NCBI RefSeq assembly: GCF_002761755.1
Contig: NZ_PEOG01000023.1
Span: 1 to 64,000, forward strand
Length of the DNA: 64,000 nucleotides
Source of the DNA: Roseateles chitinivorans
Lineage (GTDB): Bacteria > Pseudomonadota > Gammaproteobacteria > Burkholderiales > Burkholderiaceae_C
Direction of reading: 5' to 3'
Shown here in pieces: positions 47,059-57,914 of the stretch. The position numbers were made by a program, and so were the translations under genes. The stretch's first letter is position 1. Each line of letters opens with the position of its first letter. The notes beneath the pieces are model-generated. The model did no database searches. It saw only the letters and a program-made list of their open reading frames with translations, and was not told the DNA's origin.

Positions 47059-49425
47059 TTACTGGCCGCCGGTGCCGGTGGCCAGCAGGGTGCCGGCGTT
47101 GCCGGCGACCCAGCCGGTGCGGGCGTCGACGAAGAAGACCTGCGTCAGCGCGCTCTGCGTGCCGACGAACTGCTTCCTCCAGGTCGCGCCGCCATCGGTG
47201 GTCATCAGCACGGTGCCGCTGTCGCCGACCGCCCAGCCCTGCTGCGCCGTCAGGAATCGGATTCCACGCAGGCCGGTCATGGGCAGGCTGACGCTGGTCT
47301 GGAGGGTCCAGCTCGCGCCGCCGTCCTTGCTCGACATCAGCAGGCCCGCATCGCCGACGGCCCAGAGGGTGTCGGCATCGCTGAAGGCCAGTTGGTTGAT
47401 CGCCGCGCTGGTGCCGGAGAAGCGGCCGGTGAAGGTCTTGCCGCCATCGGTGGTGACGACCACCGCGCCACCGTTGCCGACCAGCGTGCCCTTGAGCGGG
47501 TTGCTGAACTTCAGGTCGTTGTAGCGGCCGTCCAGTGTCGCCTGTTGCGTCCAGGACTTGCCGCCGTCCGTCGTCGCGAGCAGCAGCTGACGCGGTTGCG
47601 ACTGCTGGTACTCGCTCGCCAGCGCGAAGCCGTTGGCGGCGTCGATGAAGTGGAAGGCGGTGATGCTGCGTCCGCTCGACTGCAGCGGCGTGAGCCAGCT
47701 CACGCCGCCATCGTCGGTCAGGTAGATGCGACCGTCCGCGGCCAGCAGCCAGCCCTTCTTCGCATCCACGAACTGGAAGCGCGGCAGCATCGAGTAGTAG
47801 CCCGAGGTGGTCAGCCCGCCGACCTTGACCGTCCAGTCCAGGCCGCCGTTGGCGGTTTCCATCAGGTCCCCCTTGGCCGACAGCGCCAGACCGCGCTTGG
47901 CGTCGAAGAACCAGAAGGCCTGCAGCGTCTTGCCCACCGCATCGGCATCCGGGCCCGCGATGCGCTTCCAGTTCTGCAGGTCGGTGCTGATCCGCGTCAC
48001 GTTGTCCCAGCCGGTGACCAGCCAGGTTTGCGCATCGATCTGGGTGAGCTGGCTACCGTAGTCCAGCCGCGCGGCGCGCCAGGTGAGGCCGAGATCGGTG
48101 CTGATGTCGGTCACGGTGCCGGCGCCAGACGCCGGGTAGTACTGCCGCATCCAGACGCCGCGGGCGATCACGCCATAGCTGACCGAGAACCCGGGGTAGA
48201 CATTCGCCGGCGCCGCCACCGCGGTCCAGGTCCGTCCCCCGTCGATGCTGCGGTGCAGGGTGCCGTTGGCGACGATGGCCCCGGTGGACGCATCGGAGAA
48301 CTGCGGATTGCCCTGCGAGAAGTAGCCGGTCGACGGCAGGCCCTGCGGGACGACCGCTTCCCAGCTCTGGCCGCCGTCGGCACTGCGGCGGATCGAGAGG
48401 GTGTAGACCCAGCCCTGGCCGCTCACATAGTTCGAGCTCGTCCCGGAGGCCACCACCGCATTGCCGAAGACCTGGAAGCCGCTCAGCGGCACGCTGGGCG
48501 CGGCCGGCAGCACCACCGTCGAGGTCTTGCCCAGGTCGGTGGACTTGCGCAGCGCGCCATTGTCGAACCACCACAGCGCGCCGTCGGCGGACAGCATCGG
48601 CTCCTGCGCCAGCGACGCCTGGCTCCAGGTCGCGCCGCCGTCGGTGGTCGCGCGGACCTGGCCGTTCATCGACATCACCATCGTGCTGGCGCCGGCCAGC
48701 TGCAACGAGGCGCCGGTCATCGGCGGCTGCGCGGTCGGCTGCAGCGTCCAGCGCGCGCCACCGTCGGTGGTGCGCAGCAGCGCGCCCGCGTCGCCAGCCG
48801 CCCAGCCGTTGTTGGCGTCGGAGAAGCGGATCGTCGTCAGCCGCGTCGTCAGGCCGGTGGGCTGCTTGGTCCAGCTGACGCCGCCGTCGCGGGTGCGCAG
48901 GATCTCGCCGTTGTCGCCGACCGACCAGCCATTGCTCGCGTCGATGAAGAAGAAGGCCAGCGGTACCGTGCCGGTCGGCCGCGGCGCCTGCCAGCACCAG
49001 CCGGCGCCATCGGCGCCGGTGCAGCTCAGGCCCTGCACATGGGCGCGGTTGTTGACCGACACCGTCCACTTCACTTCCTTGGAAGCGCCGGCCGCGTTCG
49101 AGACCTTCAGCGTCACCGCGTAGTCGCCGACCTTGGCGTAGTCGTGCTTGGGGCTCGCCTCGGTGCTGCTCGTGCCGTCGCCGAAGTTCCACGCGAAGCT
49201 CAGGCCGGTCGTCGCCGCGGCATTGCTGGTGAAGGCGGTGCCGGCCGCGACGTCGGTCGAGGCGGCGGCGGCGATCGCCAGGTTGTCCGGAATCGCCACG
49301 CCCTGGACCGGCGGCGTCGGTGCCGGCGCTTCGCCTCCACCACCGCCTCCGCCGCAGGCGCTCAGCAGCGCAGCACTGATCAGCACGCCAGCCCAGCCGG
49401 CGCGCATGCTTTCGTTCTTGTTCAA
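47059..49425 (-). CDS. Large lipoprotein with PKD domain and YCF48/BNR-type propeller repeats
   Basis: 788 residues from a TTG at 49425, which has GGGAGGA at the right distance; an in-frame ATG at 49407 lacks one. A signal peptide with lipobox LLSAC is followed by a Gly run. A PKD-like domain (SFAWNFGDGTSSTEASPKHDYAKVGDYAVTLKVSNAAG) comes next. About a dozen repeats with the pattern TDGGxxW separated by WAVGDxG strings then form one or two beta propellers. Such repeats occur in the photosystem II factor YCF48 and in bacterial surface proteins of unknown role. Probably outer-membrane anchored. Confidence 0.87.
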   Translation of the reverse strand: MNKNESMRAGWAGVLISAALLSACGGGGGGGEAPAPTPPVQGVAIPDNLAIAAAASTDVAAGTAFTSNAAATTGLSFAWNFGDGTSSTEASPKHDYAKVGDYAVTLKVSNAAGASKEVKWTVSVNNRAHVQGLSCTGADGAGWCWQAPRPTGTVPLAFFFIDASNGWSVGDNGEILRTRDGGVSWTKQPTGLTTRLTTIRFSDANNGWAAGDAGALLRTTDGGARWTLQPTAQPPMTGASLQLAGASTMVMSMNGQVRATTDGGATWSQASLAQEPMLSADGALWWFDNGALRKSTDLGKTSTVVLPAAPSVPLSGFQVFGNAVVASGTSSNYVSGQGWVYTLSIRRSADGGQSWEAVVPQGLPSTGYFSQGNPQFSDASTGAIVANGTLHRSIDGGRTWTAVAAPANVYPGFSVSYGVIARGVWMRQYYPASGAGTVTDISTDLGLTWRAARLDYGSQLTQIDAQTWLVTGWDNVTRISTDLQNWKRIAGPDADAVGKTLQAFWFFDAKRGLALSAKGDLMETANGGLDWTVKVGGLTTSGYYSMLPRFQFVDAKKGWLLAADGRIYLTDDGGVSWLTPLQSSGRSITAFHFIDAANGFALASEYQQSQPRQLLLATTDGGKSWTQQATLDGRYNDLKFSNPLKGTLVGNGGAVVVTTDGGKTFTGRFSGTSAAINQLAFSDADTLWAVGDAGLLMSSKDGGASWTLQTSVSLPMTGLRGIRFLTAQQGWAVGDSGTVLMTTDGGATWRKQFVGTQSALTQVFFVDARTGWVAGNAGTLLATGTGGQ

Positions 49426-49555
49426 GGAATCCTCCCGATGTATCAATTTGTCTTCTTTTTGAAGCGGGCGGATTCTGCCCCAGGCCTGGGGCGAGCCAGC
49501 CTCGGGTCCACCCGCTCCACCCGAACGGGGGAGACGCCGAGGCAGAATCGCGGCC

Positions 49556-51730
49556 ATGTCCGAGGCCCGCAGCACCGTCCCGTCGCCGTCGCCCGCCGCG
49601 AAACGCGCGGGGGCCGACCCGGGCGAGCGCGCGACCGCGGCGGAGACGCCGATCGCCAAGTCGGCGCCGCAGAAGGCGATGGAGAAGCTGGGGCTGACGC
49701 GCGACATCGATCTCGCGCTGCACCTGCCGCTGCGCTATGAGGACGAGACCACGCTGACGCCGCTCGGCCAGGCCCGGGATGGCGACACGCTCCAGTGCGA
49801 GGGCGAGGTGATCGAGAGCCGCATCGAGCTCCGCGGGCGGCGGCAGTTGCTGGTCAAGCTCCGCGACGACGACGGCGCTCTGCTGACGCTGCGCTTCCTC
49901 CACTTCTATCCGTCGCACCAGAAGACGCTGGCGGTCGGCACCCGGGCCCGCGTGCGCGGCGAGATCCGCGTCGGCTTCTTCGGCCGGGAGATGGTCCACC
50001 CCAGCTTCCGCAAGGTCGAGGCGGACACCCCGCTGGCCGCGTCGCTGACGCCGGTGTATCCGACCAGCGCGCAACTGCCGCAGGCCTACCTGCGCAAGGC
50101 GGTCGCGTCGGCGCTGCGTCGTGCGCCGCTGGACGAGGTCCTGCCGCAGGTGCTGATTCCGCGCGGCCTGCCGCCGCTGCGCGAGGCGCTGAACTTCCTC
50201 CATCACCCGCCGCCGTCGGCCGGCCTGTCGACGCTGGAAGACCACACCCATCCGGCCTGGCAGCGGCTCAAGTTCGAGGAACTGCTCGCGCAGCAACTCA
50301 GCCAGCAGCGCGCCCAGCGAGAACGCGCTCACCTGCGCGCGCCAATGTTGCGCGGCGCGCCCGGCGGGCTGCATGAACGGCTGCTCGCCGCGCTGCCCTT
50401 CGCGCTGACCGGCGCGCAGCGGCGCGTCGCCGAGGAGATCGCCGCCGACCTGGCCCGCTCCCAGCCGATGCACCGGCTGCTGCAGGGCGATGTCGGCTCC
50501 GGCAAGACGGTGGTGGCGGCGCTTGCGGCGGCCGTGGCCATCGATGCCGGCTGGCAGTGCGCGCTGATGGCGCCCACCGAGATCCTGGCCGAGCAGCACT
50601 TCCGCAAGCTGATCGGCTGGCTCGAGCCGCTGGGCATCCGCGTGGCGTGGATCACCGGCAGCGTCAAGGGCAAGGCGCGGCAGAAGATGCTTGACGCGGC
50701 CGCCTCGGGCGAGGCGACGCTGGTCGTGGGCACGCACGCGGTCATCGAGGACAAGGTCCGCTTCCACCGGCTGGGGCTGGCGATCATCGATGAGCAGCAC
50801 CGCTTCGGTGTCGCACAGCGACTGGCGCTGCGCAAGAAGCTCGCGGACGAGGCGGCCGGCGCCGCGGCGACCGCCGGGCCCGGCGTGCCGCCCGGTTCAG
50901 GCCCGCTCGAGCCGCACCTGCTGATGATGAGCGCCACGCCCATCCCGCGGACGCTGGCGATGACCTACTTCGCCGACCTGGACGTGTCGACGATCGACGA
51001 ACTGCCGCCCGGCCGCAGCCCCATCGTGACCCGCGTGTTCGCCGACAGCCGCCGCGACGACGTGATCGAGAAGATCGCCGCCGCGGTCGACGACGGCCGC
51101 CAGGTCTACTGGGTCTGCCCGCTGATCGAGGAGTCGGAGGCGCTCGACCTCAAGAACGCCACCGAGACCCATGCCGAGCTCGGCGCCGCCCTGCCCGGGA
51201 AGATGGTCGGCCTGCTCCACGGCCGCATGGCGCCGGCGGAGAAGGCGGCGGTGATGTCGCTGTTCAGCGGCGGACAGATGCAGGTGCTGGTCGCGACGAC
51301 CGTCATCGAGGTCGGCGTCGACGTGCCCAACGCCAGCGTGATGGTCATCGAGCATGCCGAACGCTTCGGCCTGTCGCAGCTGCACCAGCTGCGCGGGCGC
51401 GTCGGCCGCGGCTCGGTCGCCAGCGTGTGCGTGCTGATCTACACCGGGCCGCTCTCCGACACCGGCAAGTCGCGCCTACGCGCGATGGCCGAGACCACCG
51501 ACGGCTTCGAGATCGCGCGGCGCGACCTTGACATCCGGGGTCCGGGTGAATTCATGGGCGCGCGGCAGAGCGGCGCGCAGCTGCTGCGCTTCGCCGACCT
51601 GCAGGAAGACGCGCCGCTGCTGAGCGCGGCGCGGGCACTGGCGCCGAAGCTGCTCGACGAACAGCCGCGGGCGGCCAGGCTGCAGGTGGAGCGCTGGCTC
51701 GGTCACAAGACCGAGTACCTCAAGGCTTAG
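49556..51730 (+). CDS. recG: ATP-dependent DNA helicase RecG
   Basis: 724 residues. An N-terminal wedge/OB domain covers about 40-260. The helicase follows with motif I LLQGDVGSGKTVVAA, motif II as DEQHRFG (DEQH box), motif III MSATPIPRTLAMT and motif VI QLRGRVGRG. The C-terminal TRG motif region (TTDGFEIARRDLDIRGPGEFMGARQSG) is intact. RecG remodels stalled replication forks and Holliday junctions. A Gly/Pro-rich insert (about 440-460) lies just before motif III. The start follows a -10-like CAGAAT. The 200-bp GC-rich gap after the stop has no gene. Confidence 0.96.
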   Translation: MSEARSTVPSPSPAAKRAGADPGERATAAETPIAKSAPQKAMEKLGLTRDIDLALHLPLRYEDETTLTPLGQARDGDTLQCEGEVIESRIELRGRRQLLVKLRDDDGALLTLRFLHFYPSHQKTLAVGTRARVRGEIRVGFFGREMVHPSFRKVEADTPLAASLTPVYPTSAQLPQAYLRKAVASALRRAPLDEVLPQVLIPRGLPPLREALNFLHHPPPSAGLSTLEDHTHPAWQRLKFEELLAQQLSQQRAQRERAHLRAPMLRGAPGGLHERLLAALPFALTGAQRRVAEEIAADLARSQPMHRLLQGDVGSGKTVVAALAAAVAIDAGWQCALMAPTEILAEQHFRKLIGWLEPLGIRVAWITGSVKGKARQKMLDAAASGEATLVVGTHAVIEDKVRFHRLGLAIIDEQHRFGVAQRLALRKKLADEAAGAAATAGPGVPPGSGPLEPHLLMMSATPIPRTLAMTYFADLDVSTIDELPPGRSPIVTRVFADSRRDDVIEKIAAAVDDGRQVYWVCPLIEESEALDLKNATETHAELGAALPGKMVGLLHGRMAPAEKAAVMSLFSGGQMQVLVATTVIEVGVDVPNASVMVIEHAERFGLSQLHQLRGRVGRGSVASVCVLIYTGPLSDTGKSRLRAMAETTDGFEIARRDLDIRGPGEFMGARQSGAQLLRFADLQEDAPLLSAARALAPKLLDEQPRAARLQVERWLGHKTEYLKA

Positions 51731-51932
51731 CCCCAAGGGGTGGGGCCTGACGCTTCAGTTCAGGTCTGGGAAGGTCCGGGGCACTGCGTGAGTCGCCCTG
51801 ACTGCGGGCGACCGAGCTTGGCCCCGCCAGGGCATGGGGGATCCCTCCAGGACCCCCAAGCCCTGCCCGGGCCCCTCCATCACCGAGCCGGTCGGTGGGG
51901 AGCGGCGCGGTGGGTGGGACCCCTGACGGGAC

Positions 51933-52652
51933 TTACTTCAGCTGGATGGCCCAGTACAGGAGCACTTCGGTGGCGGTCACTTCGGAACCGCTGTAGAGCT
52001 GGGGTTCGGCATTGATCTTGTCGACCGTGGCCTGGCCCGAGATCACGCGGCCGAACACGGCATAGCCGGGCTGCGAGGCGCTCTTGTAGTCCAGCGAGGC
52101 GCTGTTGTCGACCGAGTTGAAATAGAACTGGCTGGTCGCCGAGTCCGCCGCGGTGCCACGCGCCATCGCGATCGTGTACTTCGTGTTGGAGAGGCCGACG
52201 TTGGTCTCCAGCTTGATCGTGCCGCCCAGATTGGCGCCCGGGTTCTTCGCCACGTAGCCGGTCGAGAGGCCGCCGCCCTGGACGACGAAGTTCGGCACGA
52301 CGCGATGGAAGATCGTGTTGTCGTAGTACTTCGCGTTGACGTACTTCAGGAAGTTGTCGGTGGTGATCGGCGTGCGGGCATCCAGCTCGACGACCATCTC
52401 GCCGTCGCTGGTCAGCATGCACACGGTGTGCGCCGCGGTGCTCGCGTTCGACGCGGCGATGCCGGCGGCGCTGCAGCTCAGCGTCGGCGGCGTCGTCACC
52501 GGGTTCGGCTTCGGGCTCTGGGCCGGGCTGCCGCTGTCGTCATCGTCGCCACCGCCGCAGGCGGCCAGCATCAGGGCACCGCCCAGGGCGGCCGTCAGGG
52601 CCAGCCACCGGGGAGCGGCGGCGATCGAGGAAGAGAAGGAAGTCGTCTTCAT
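51933..52652 (-). CDS. Cyclophilin-type peptidyl-prolyl cis-trans isomerase, lipoprotein
   Basis: 239 residues from the ATG at 52652 (MKTTSFSSSIAAAPRWLALT). A signal peptide with lipobox LMLAAC is followed by a short Gly/Asp and Pro-rich spacer to about residue 60, then a cyclophilin domain (MVVELDARTPITTDNFLKYVNAKYYDNTIFHRVVPNFVVQGGG ... TIAMARG ... SQFYFN). The active-site Arg in FHRVVPNFVVQGG and the Gln/Phe residues are kept. It should assist folding at the periplasmic face of a membrane. A Trp in the drug-binding site is not evident. Confidence 0.9.
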   Translation of the reverse strand: MKTTSFSSSIAAAPRWLALTAALGGALMLAACGGGDDDDSGSPAQSPKPNPVTTPPTLSCSAAGIAASNASTAAHTVCMLTSDGEMVVELDARTPITTDNFLKYVNAKYYDNTIFHRVVPNFVVQGGGLSTGYVAKNPGANLGGTIKLETNVGLSNTKYTIAMARGTAADSATSQFYFNSVDNSASLDYKSASQPGYAVFGRVISGQATVDKINAEPQLYSGSEVTATEVLLYWAIQLK

Positions 52653-52857
52653 GGGGGCTCGCAATGGGAGCTTGTGGCCCCCGCTTCTGGCAAAGAAGCG
52701 CGAAGTATCGTGGTCGCCTCGACATGCGTCATGGCCCCGGTGCGCGCCCCGCACGAAAACTGGTCGGGCTTTCCCTAACGCCGCCTTCACAAGGTGATGC
52801 GCTTCACCCAGCGATCCCGGACCGCCCAGGATCAGCGACAGAAAGACACCGCCGGTT

Positions 52858-54542
<1,685 letters not shown>

Positions 54543-54637
54543 GCATGTCCCCTGGAGGATGGGCCGGGGCCCTGGGGTGGGGCGGCAGTGTACCGGGACG
54601 GTGCCAGAAGGCCGCTTTCTGAGGACAATGCCGGCCC

Positions 54638-55558
54638 ATGACCCTCACCGAATTGCGCTACATCGTCGCCGTCGCCCGCGAGCGCCACTTTGGCCGTGCG
54701 GCGGAGGCCTGCTTCGTCTCGCAACCGACGCTGTCGGTGGCGATCAAGAAGCTGGAGGAGGAGCTCGACGTCAAGATCTTCGAGCGCGGCGCCAACGAGG
54801 TGACGATGACCCCGCTGGGCGAGGACATCGTGCGCCAGGCCCAGTCGGTGATCGAGCAGGCCAGCGCGATCAAGGACATCGCCAAGCGCGGCAAGGACCC
54901 GCTGGACGGACCGCTGCGGCTGGGGATCATCTACACGATCGGCCCCTACCTGCTGCCCGAGCTGGTGCGGCACTGCATCGACCTCTACCCGCGCATGCCG
55001 CTGATGCTGCAGGAGAACTTCACCCAGAAGCTGCTGGACATGCTGCGCACCGGCGAGCTGGACTGCGCGATCATGGCCGAGCCCTTCCCCGACGCCGGCC
55101 TGGCGGTGGCGCCGCTGTACGACGAGTCCTTCGTCGTCGCGGTGCCGGCGGTGCATCCGCTGGCGAAGAAGGAGCGCATCAGCGCCGAGGAGCTCAAGGC
55201 CGAGACCATGCTGCTGCTGGGCAACGGCCATTGCTTCCGCGACCACGTGCTGGAGGTCTGCCCGGAGTTCGCCCGCTTCTCCACCGACGCGGAAGGCATC
55301 CGCAAGAGCTTCGAGGGCAGCTCGCTGGAGACGATCAAGCACATGGTGGCCTCCGGCATGGGGGTCACGGTGGTGCCGGCGCTGAGCGTGCCGGACGATG
55401 TGCCGCCGCACCTGCGCTATGTCCCGTTCGAGGACCCGGCCCCGACGCGCCGTGTCGTGCTGGCCTGGCGCCGCACCTTCACCCGCTACGAGGCGGTCGC
55501 CGCGCTGCGCAACGCGGTCTATGCCTGCAAGCTCAGCGGCGTGAAGCTGCTCTCCTGA
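54638..55558 (+). CDS. oxyR: Hydrogen peroxide-sensing regulator OxyR
   Basis: 306 residues. The LysR helix-turn-helix ([33 protein letters not shown]) is at about 19-51. The two redox cysteines are present as Cys199 ([10 protein letters not shown]) and Cys208 (LEVCPEF), the same numbering as E. coli OxyR, so the peroxide switch should work. A -10-like GACAAT sits just upstream of the start. The dps gene, a typical OxyR target, is 1.75 kb downstream in the same direction, separated by a protease gene with its own terminator. Confidence 0.96.
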   Translation: MTLTELRYIVAVARERHFGRAAEACFVSQPTLSVAIKKLEEELDVKIFERGANEVTMTPLGEDIVRQAQSVIEQASAIKDIAKRGKDPLDGPLRLGIIYTIGPYLLPELVRHCIDLYPRMPLMLQENFTQKLLDMLRTGELDCAIMAEPFPDAGLAVAPLYDESFVVAVPAVHPLAKKERISAEELKAETMLLLGNGHCFRDHVLEVCPEFARFSTDAEGIRKSFEGSSLETIKHMVASGMGVTVVPALSVPDDVPPHLRYVPFEDPAPTRRVVLAWRRTFTRYEAVAALRNAVYACKLSGVKLLS

Positions 55559-55586
55559 CAGGCCGGCGGCCGGCCGGCAAGGCCCG

Positions 55587-55622
55587 CCCCCCTCGAAGCG
55601 GGGGTCGTCAGGGTATCCGTGA
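55587..55622. promoter_or_regulatory. GC hairpin and TCAGGG-N3-CCGTGA dyad after oxyR
   Basis: CCCCC (55588-55592) pairs with GGGGG (55600-55604) around 7 bases, and an imperfect dyad TCAGGG-TAT-CCGTGA (55608-55622) follows at once. The position, 30 bp past oxyR and about 130 bp ahead of the protease start, fits either a weak oxyR terminator or a control site of the protease gene. Confidence 0.3.
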
Positions 55623-55753
55623 ATTTCTCACGAAGTCCGCATCGATAGCCTCGCTGATGTCCACGGCGTCCACCCGGCTCCGTGGCCGCGCTCGCCCCGG
55701 ACGCACCGTCCCGGGCGCGTCGCCATGTCCAACCATCGCATCAGGGGGAAATC

Positions 55754-56869
55754 TTGAAACTTCGACCCACCCTCCTCGCCGCCGCGCTGCTGACCGCGGG
55801 CGTGGCGCACGCCGGCCCGACCACCGTGTCGGGCTCCGCCAACGGCCTGAGCTGGACCGCCGCCAGCACCATCGTCGGCGTGACCTCCACGGCCACCGCC
55901 GCCGGCGGCGGCGATCCGCGCTACTTCGCGCCGCGCTCGCAGTACAGCGGCGTCGCGACGCTGATCATGGATTACGGCGCGGGCGGCCAGTTCATCTGCT
56001 CCGGCACGCTGCTGCCGAACCAGCGCTCGATCCTGACCGCCGCCCACTGCGTCAGCGACGGCACCAATGCGCGCCCGCTGAGCACCTCGGTCTACTTCTA
56101 TACCGGCAACAACCCCGACAACATCACCTGGAACCAGCCTTCGTTCGCCTACCAGGTGACCAACTACGCGGTGCACGCCGCCTACACCGGCGAGGTGATC
56201 GACCAGAACGACATCGCCGTGCTGTCGCTGGACAAGCTGGTGGATTGGTCGGTCAAGTCCCACGGCCTGTACGAAGGCGATGACCTGACCGGCAAGGACT
56301 TCAACATCGCCGGCTACGGCGCCCGTTCCGACGCCGGCGGCAACACCGGCGCCAACCTGGGCACCGGGCGCCTGCGCCAGGGCGACAACCGCTATGAGTT
56401 CCGCCTCGGCGACGCCGACTTCGCCGGCGCCTGGGCCGACATCCTGGGCGAGCCGGCCAGCCAGATCGAGCACACCTACCTGTCGGACTTCGACAACGGC
56501 CTGCCCGCCAACGACCTGGCCTGCAACATCGCGGTGGACGGCCTGGGCCTGCCGCCCAGCGCCAAGTTCTGCAACACCGGCCGCGGCGCCGACGAGGTGT
56601 CCTCGGCCGGCGGCGACTCGGGCGGCCCGGAGTTCATCGACGACAAGGTGGCGTCGGTGACTTCCTTCGGCCTGACCTTCGGCAGCGCCTGGGGCGATGT
56701 GGACAACGCGCTGAACAGCAGCTTCGGCGAGTTCAACGGCTTCGTGCCGGTGAGCATCCACCGGGACTTCATCAACGCCAATGCGGTGCCGGAGCCGGCC
56801 ACCTTCGCGCTGGCCGGCCTGGGCCTGCTGGGCCTGGGTTGGAACCGCCGCCGTCGCGTCCCGGCCTGA
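55754..56869 (+). CDS. Trypsin-like serine protease with PEP-CTERM sorting signal
   Basis: 371 residues from a TTG at 55754 with a strong GGGGG ribosome-binding site; no ATG is well placed. A signal peptide ends near VAHA (residue 20). The chymotrypsin-fold triad is His98 (LTAAHCV), Asp153 (QNDIAVLSL) and Ser289 (GGDSGGP). The C-terminus carries VPEP, a hydrophobic helix (FALAGLGLLGLGW) and NRRRRVPA, the exosortase signal. It should be an exported protease held until cut at the PEP site. An UUCG-loop terminator follows directly. Substrate unknown. Confidence 0.92.
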   Translation: MKLRPTLLAAALLTAGVAHAGPTTVSGSANGLSWTAASTIVGVTSTATAAGGGDPRYFAPRSQYSGVATLIMDYGAGGQFICSGTLLPNQRSILTAAHCVSDGTNARPLSTSVYFYTGNNPDNITWNQPSFAYQVTNYAVHAAYTGEVIDQNDIAVLSLDKLVDWSVKSHGLYEGDDLTGKDFNIAGYGARSDAGGNTGANLGTGRLRQGDNRYEFRLGDADFAGAWADILGEPASQIEHTYLSDFDNGLPANDLACNIAVDGLGLPPSAKFCNTGRGADEVSSAGGDSGGPEFIDDKVASVTSFGLTFGSAWGDVDNALNSSFGEFNGFVPVSIHRDFINANAVPEPATFALAGLGLLGLGWNRRRRVPA

Positions 56870-56886
56870 TCGCCGACGCGCCAGCG

Positions 56887-56910
56887 AAAGCCGCCTTCGG
56901 GCGGCTTTTT
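56887..56910 (+). terminator. Terminator after the PEP-CTERM protease gene
   Basis: The stem AAAGCCGCC / GGCGGCTTT (56887-56895 with 56900-56908) has a TTCG tetraloop and a T5 run. It is 17 bp after the stop codon. Confidence 0.93.
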
Positions 56911-56968
56911 CATTGGCCACCTCCGCGTTTGATTCTGCCTATGACGGCTTTGAGACTATTCAAATTGC

Positions 56969-56986
56969 TGATTCGATAGCCAATCA
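56969..56986. promoter_or_regulatory. TGATT-N8-AATCA dyad in an A/T-rich patch
   Basis: An 18-bp dyad lies in a patch (about 56925-56995) clearly richer in A/T than the rest of the window, upstream of the 35-residue frame and dps. ATAG/CTAT half-sites are nearby but not at OxyR spacing. Possibly a promoter region. Confidence 0.3.
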
Positions 56987-57115
56987 CTAAAGTCACCGCT
57001 CATGGACCGCCGACATCCTCCGTCCGGGAGATGTGGGCGGCGAGTCGAGGACCTACAAACGCGGCGAGCGCCCGATGCGCCTCCCGTCGTGGGTCCCAAC
57101 TGCAAGGAGCAAGAC

Positions 57116-57223
57116 ATGACCCTCCGATCCGGGCAACGCACCATGGGGTGGCTGCTGGTCGCCGCCGGCGCCGCGCTGAACACCCAGACGCTGATCGACT
57201 GGTTGCGCCACAGCGTCGCCTGA
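57116..57223 (+). CDS. Possible 35-residue membrane microprotein
   Basis: A short frame with an AAGGAG ribosome-binding site 6 bases before its ATG. The product [20 protein letters not shown] continues to a single predicted membrane helix ([20 protein letters not shown]) and ends HSVA. The strong ribosome-binding site and host-like codons argue for translation. It lies between the protease terminator and dps and may be cotranscribed with dps. No family is known to me. Confidence 0.45.
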   Translation: MTLRSGQRTMGWLLVAAGAALNTQTLIDWLRHSVA

Positions 57224-57311
57224 CGCGCGCGGCGTTCACACGGCCGCTCCAGCGGATCGGTTAGGCTGCGCAGCGTCTTTTTGTCTTCCATTCCCCAGAA
57301 GGAGTCCCTCG

Positions 57312-57836
57312 ATGGCCAAGAAGAGCCCCTCTCCCGCCAAGGCCGCCTCCGCCAAGGGCGCGCCGTCCATCCAGATCGGCATCAGCGACAAGGACCGCGC
57401 CGCGATCGCGCAGGGCCTGTCCAAGCTGCTGGCAGACACCTACACGCTGTACCTGACCACGCACAACTTCCACTGGAATGTGACGGGACCGATGTTCAAC
57501 TCGCTGCACGCGATGTTCATGGCCCAGTACACCGAGCTGTGGAACGCGGTCGACCCGGTGGCCGAGCGCATCCGCTCGCTGGGCCACAAGGCGCCGGGCT
57601 CGTACGCCCAGTTCGCGCAGCTGAGTTCGCTGCCGGACGCGCCGGCCACGCCGCCCAAGGCGCTGGACATGGTGCGCATCCTGGTGGACGGCCATGAAGG
57701 CGTCGCCCGCACCGCGCGCGCGCTGTTCGACCTGGTCGACAAGGCCAGCGACGAACCGACCGCCGACCTGCTCACCCAGCGCCTGACGGTGCATGAGCAG
57801 ACCGCGTGGATGCTGCGCTCGCTGCTGGAAGAGTGA
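57312..57836 (+). CDS. dps: DNA-binding ferritin-like protein Dps
   Basis: 174 residues. A Lys/Ala/Ser-rich N-terminal tail ([16 protein letters not shown]) that could bind DNA is followed by the four-helix ferritin-like fold. The ferroxidase-site residues sit in [20 protein letters not shown] and [15 protein letters not shown] (His, Asp/Glu). Dps dodecamers store iron oxidised by peroxide and coat DNA in stationary phase. In proteobacteria dps is an OxyR and RpoS target; oxyR is nearby. A GAAGGAG ribosome-binding site precedes the ATG and a terminator follows. Confidence 0.95.
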   Translation: MAKKSPSPAKAASAKGAPSIQIGISDKDRAAIAQGLSKLLADTYTLYLTTHNFHWNVTGPMFNSLHAMFMAQYTELWNAVDPVAERIRSLGHKAPGSYAQFAQLSSLPDAPATPPKALDMVRILVDGHEGVARTARALFDLVDKASDEPTADLLTQRLTVHEQTAWMLRSLLEE

Positions 57837-57874
57837 TCGCCGCGACGGCGGGCGCCGCCCGCCGCAGGCTGCGA

Positions 57875-57897
57875 GGGGACCGCGAGGTCCCCTTTTT
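57875..57897. terminator. Terminator between dps and pta
   Basis: The stem GGGGACC / GGTCCCC (57875-57881 with 57886-57892) with loop GCGA and a T5 run ends dps. It is also 18 bp from the pta stop on the other strand. Confidence 0.9.
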
Positions 57898-57914
57898 CAT
57901 GGGCCGGCGCGGAC

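Noticed and set aside
48053..50800. 915-codon minus-strand frame spanning recG and the lipoprotein gene
   Set aside because: It crosses two clear genes out of frame, with Arg/Gly-rich low-complexity translation.
56954..56990. ATAG/CTAT half-sites as an OxyR binding site for dps
   Set aside because: Spacing does not fit the four-element OxyR consensus, and the site is more than 300 bp from dps.
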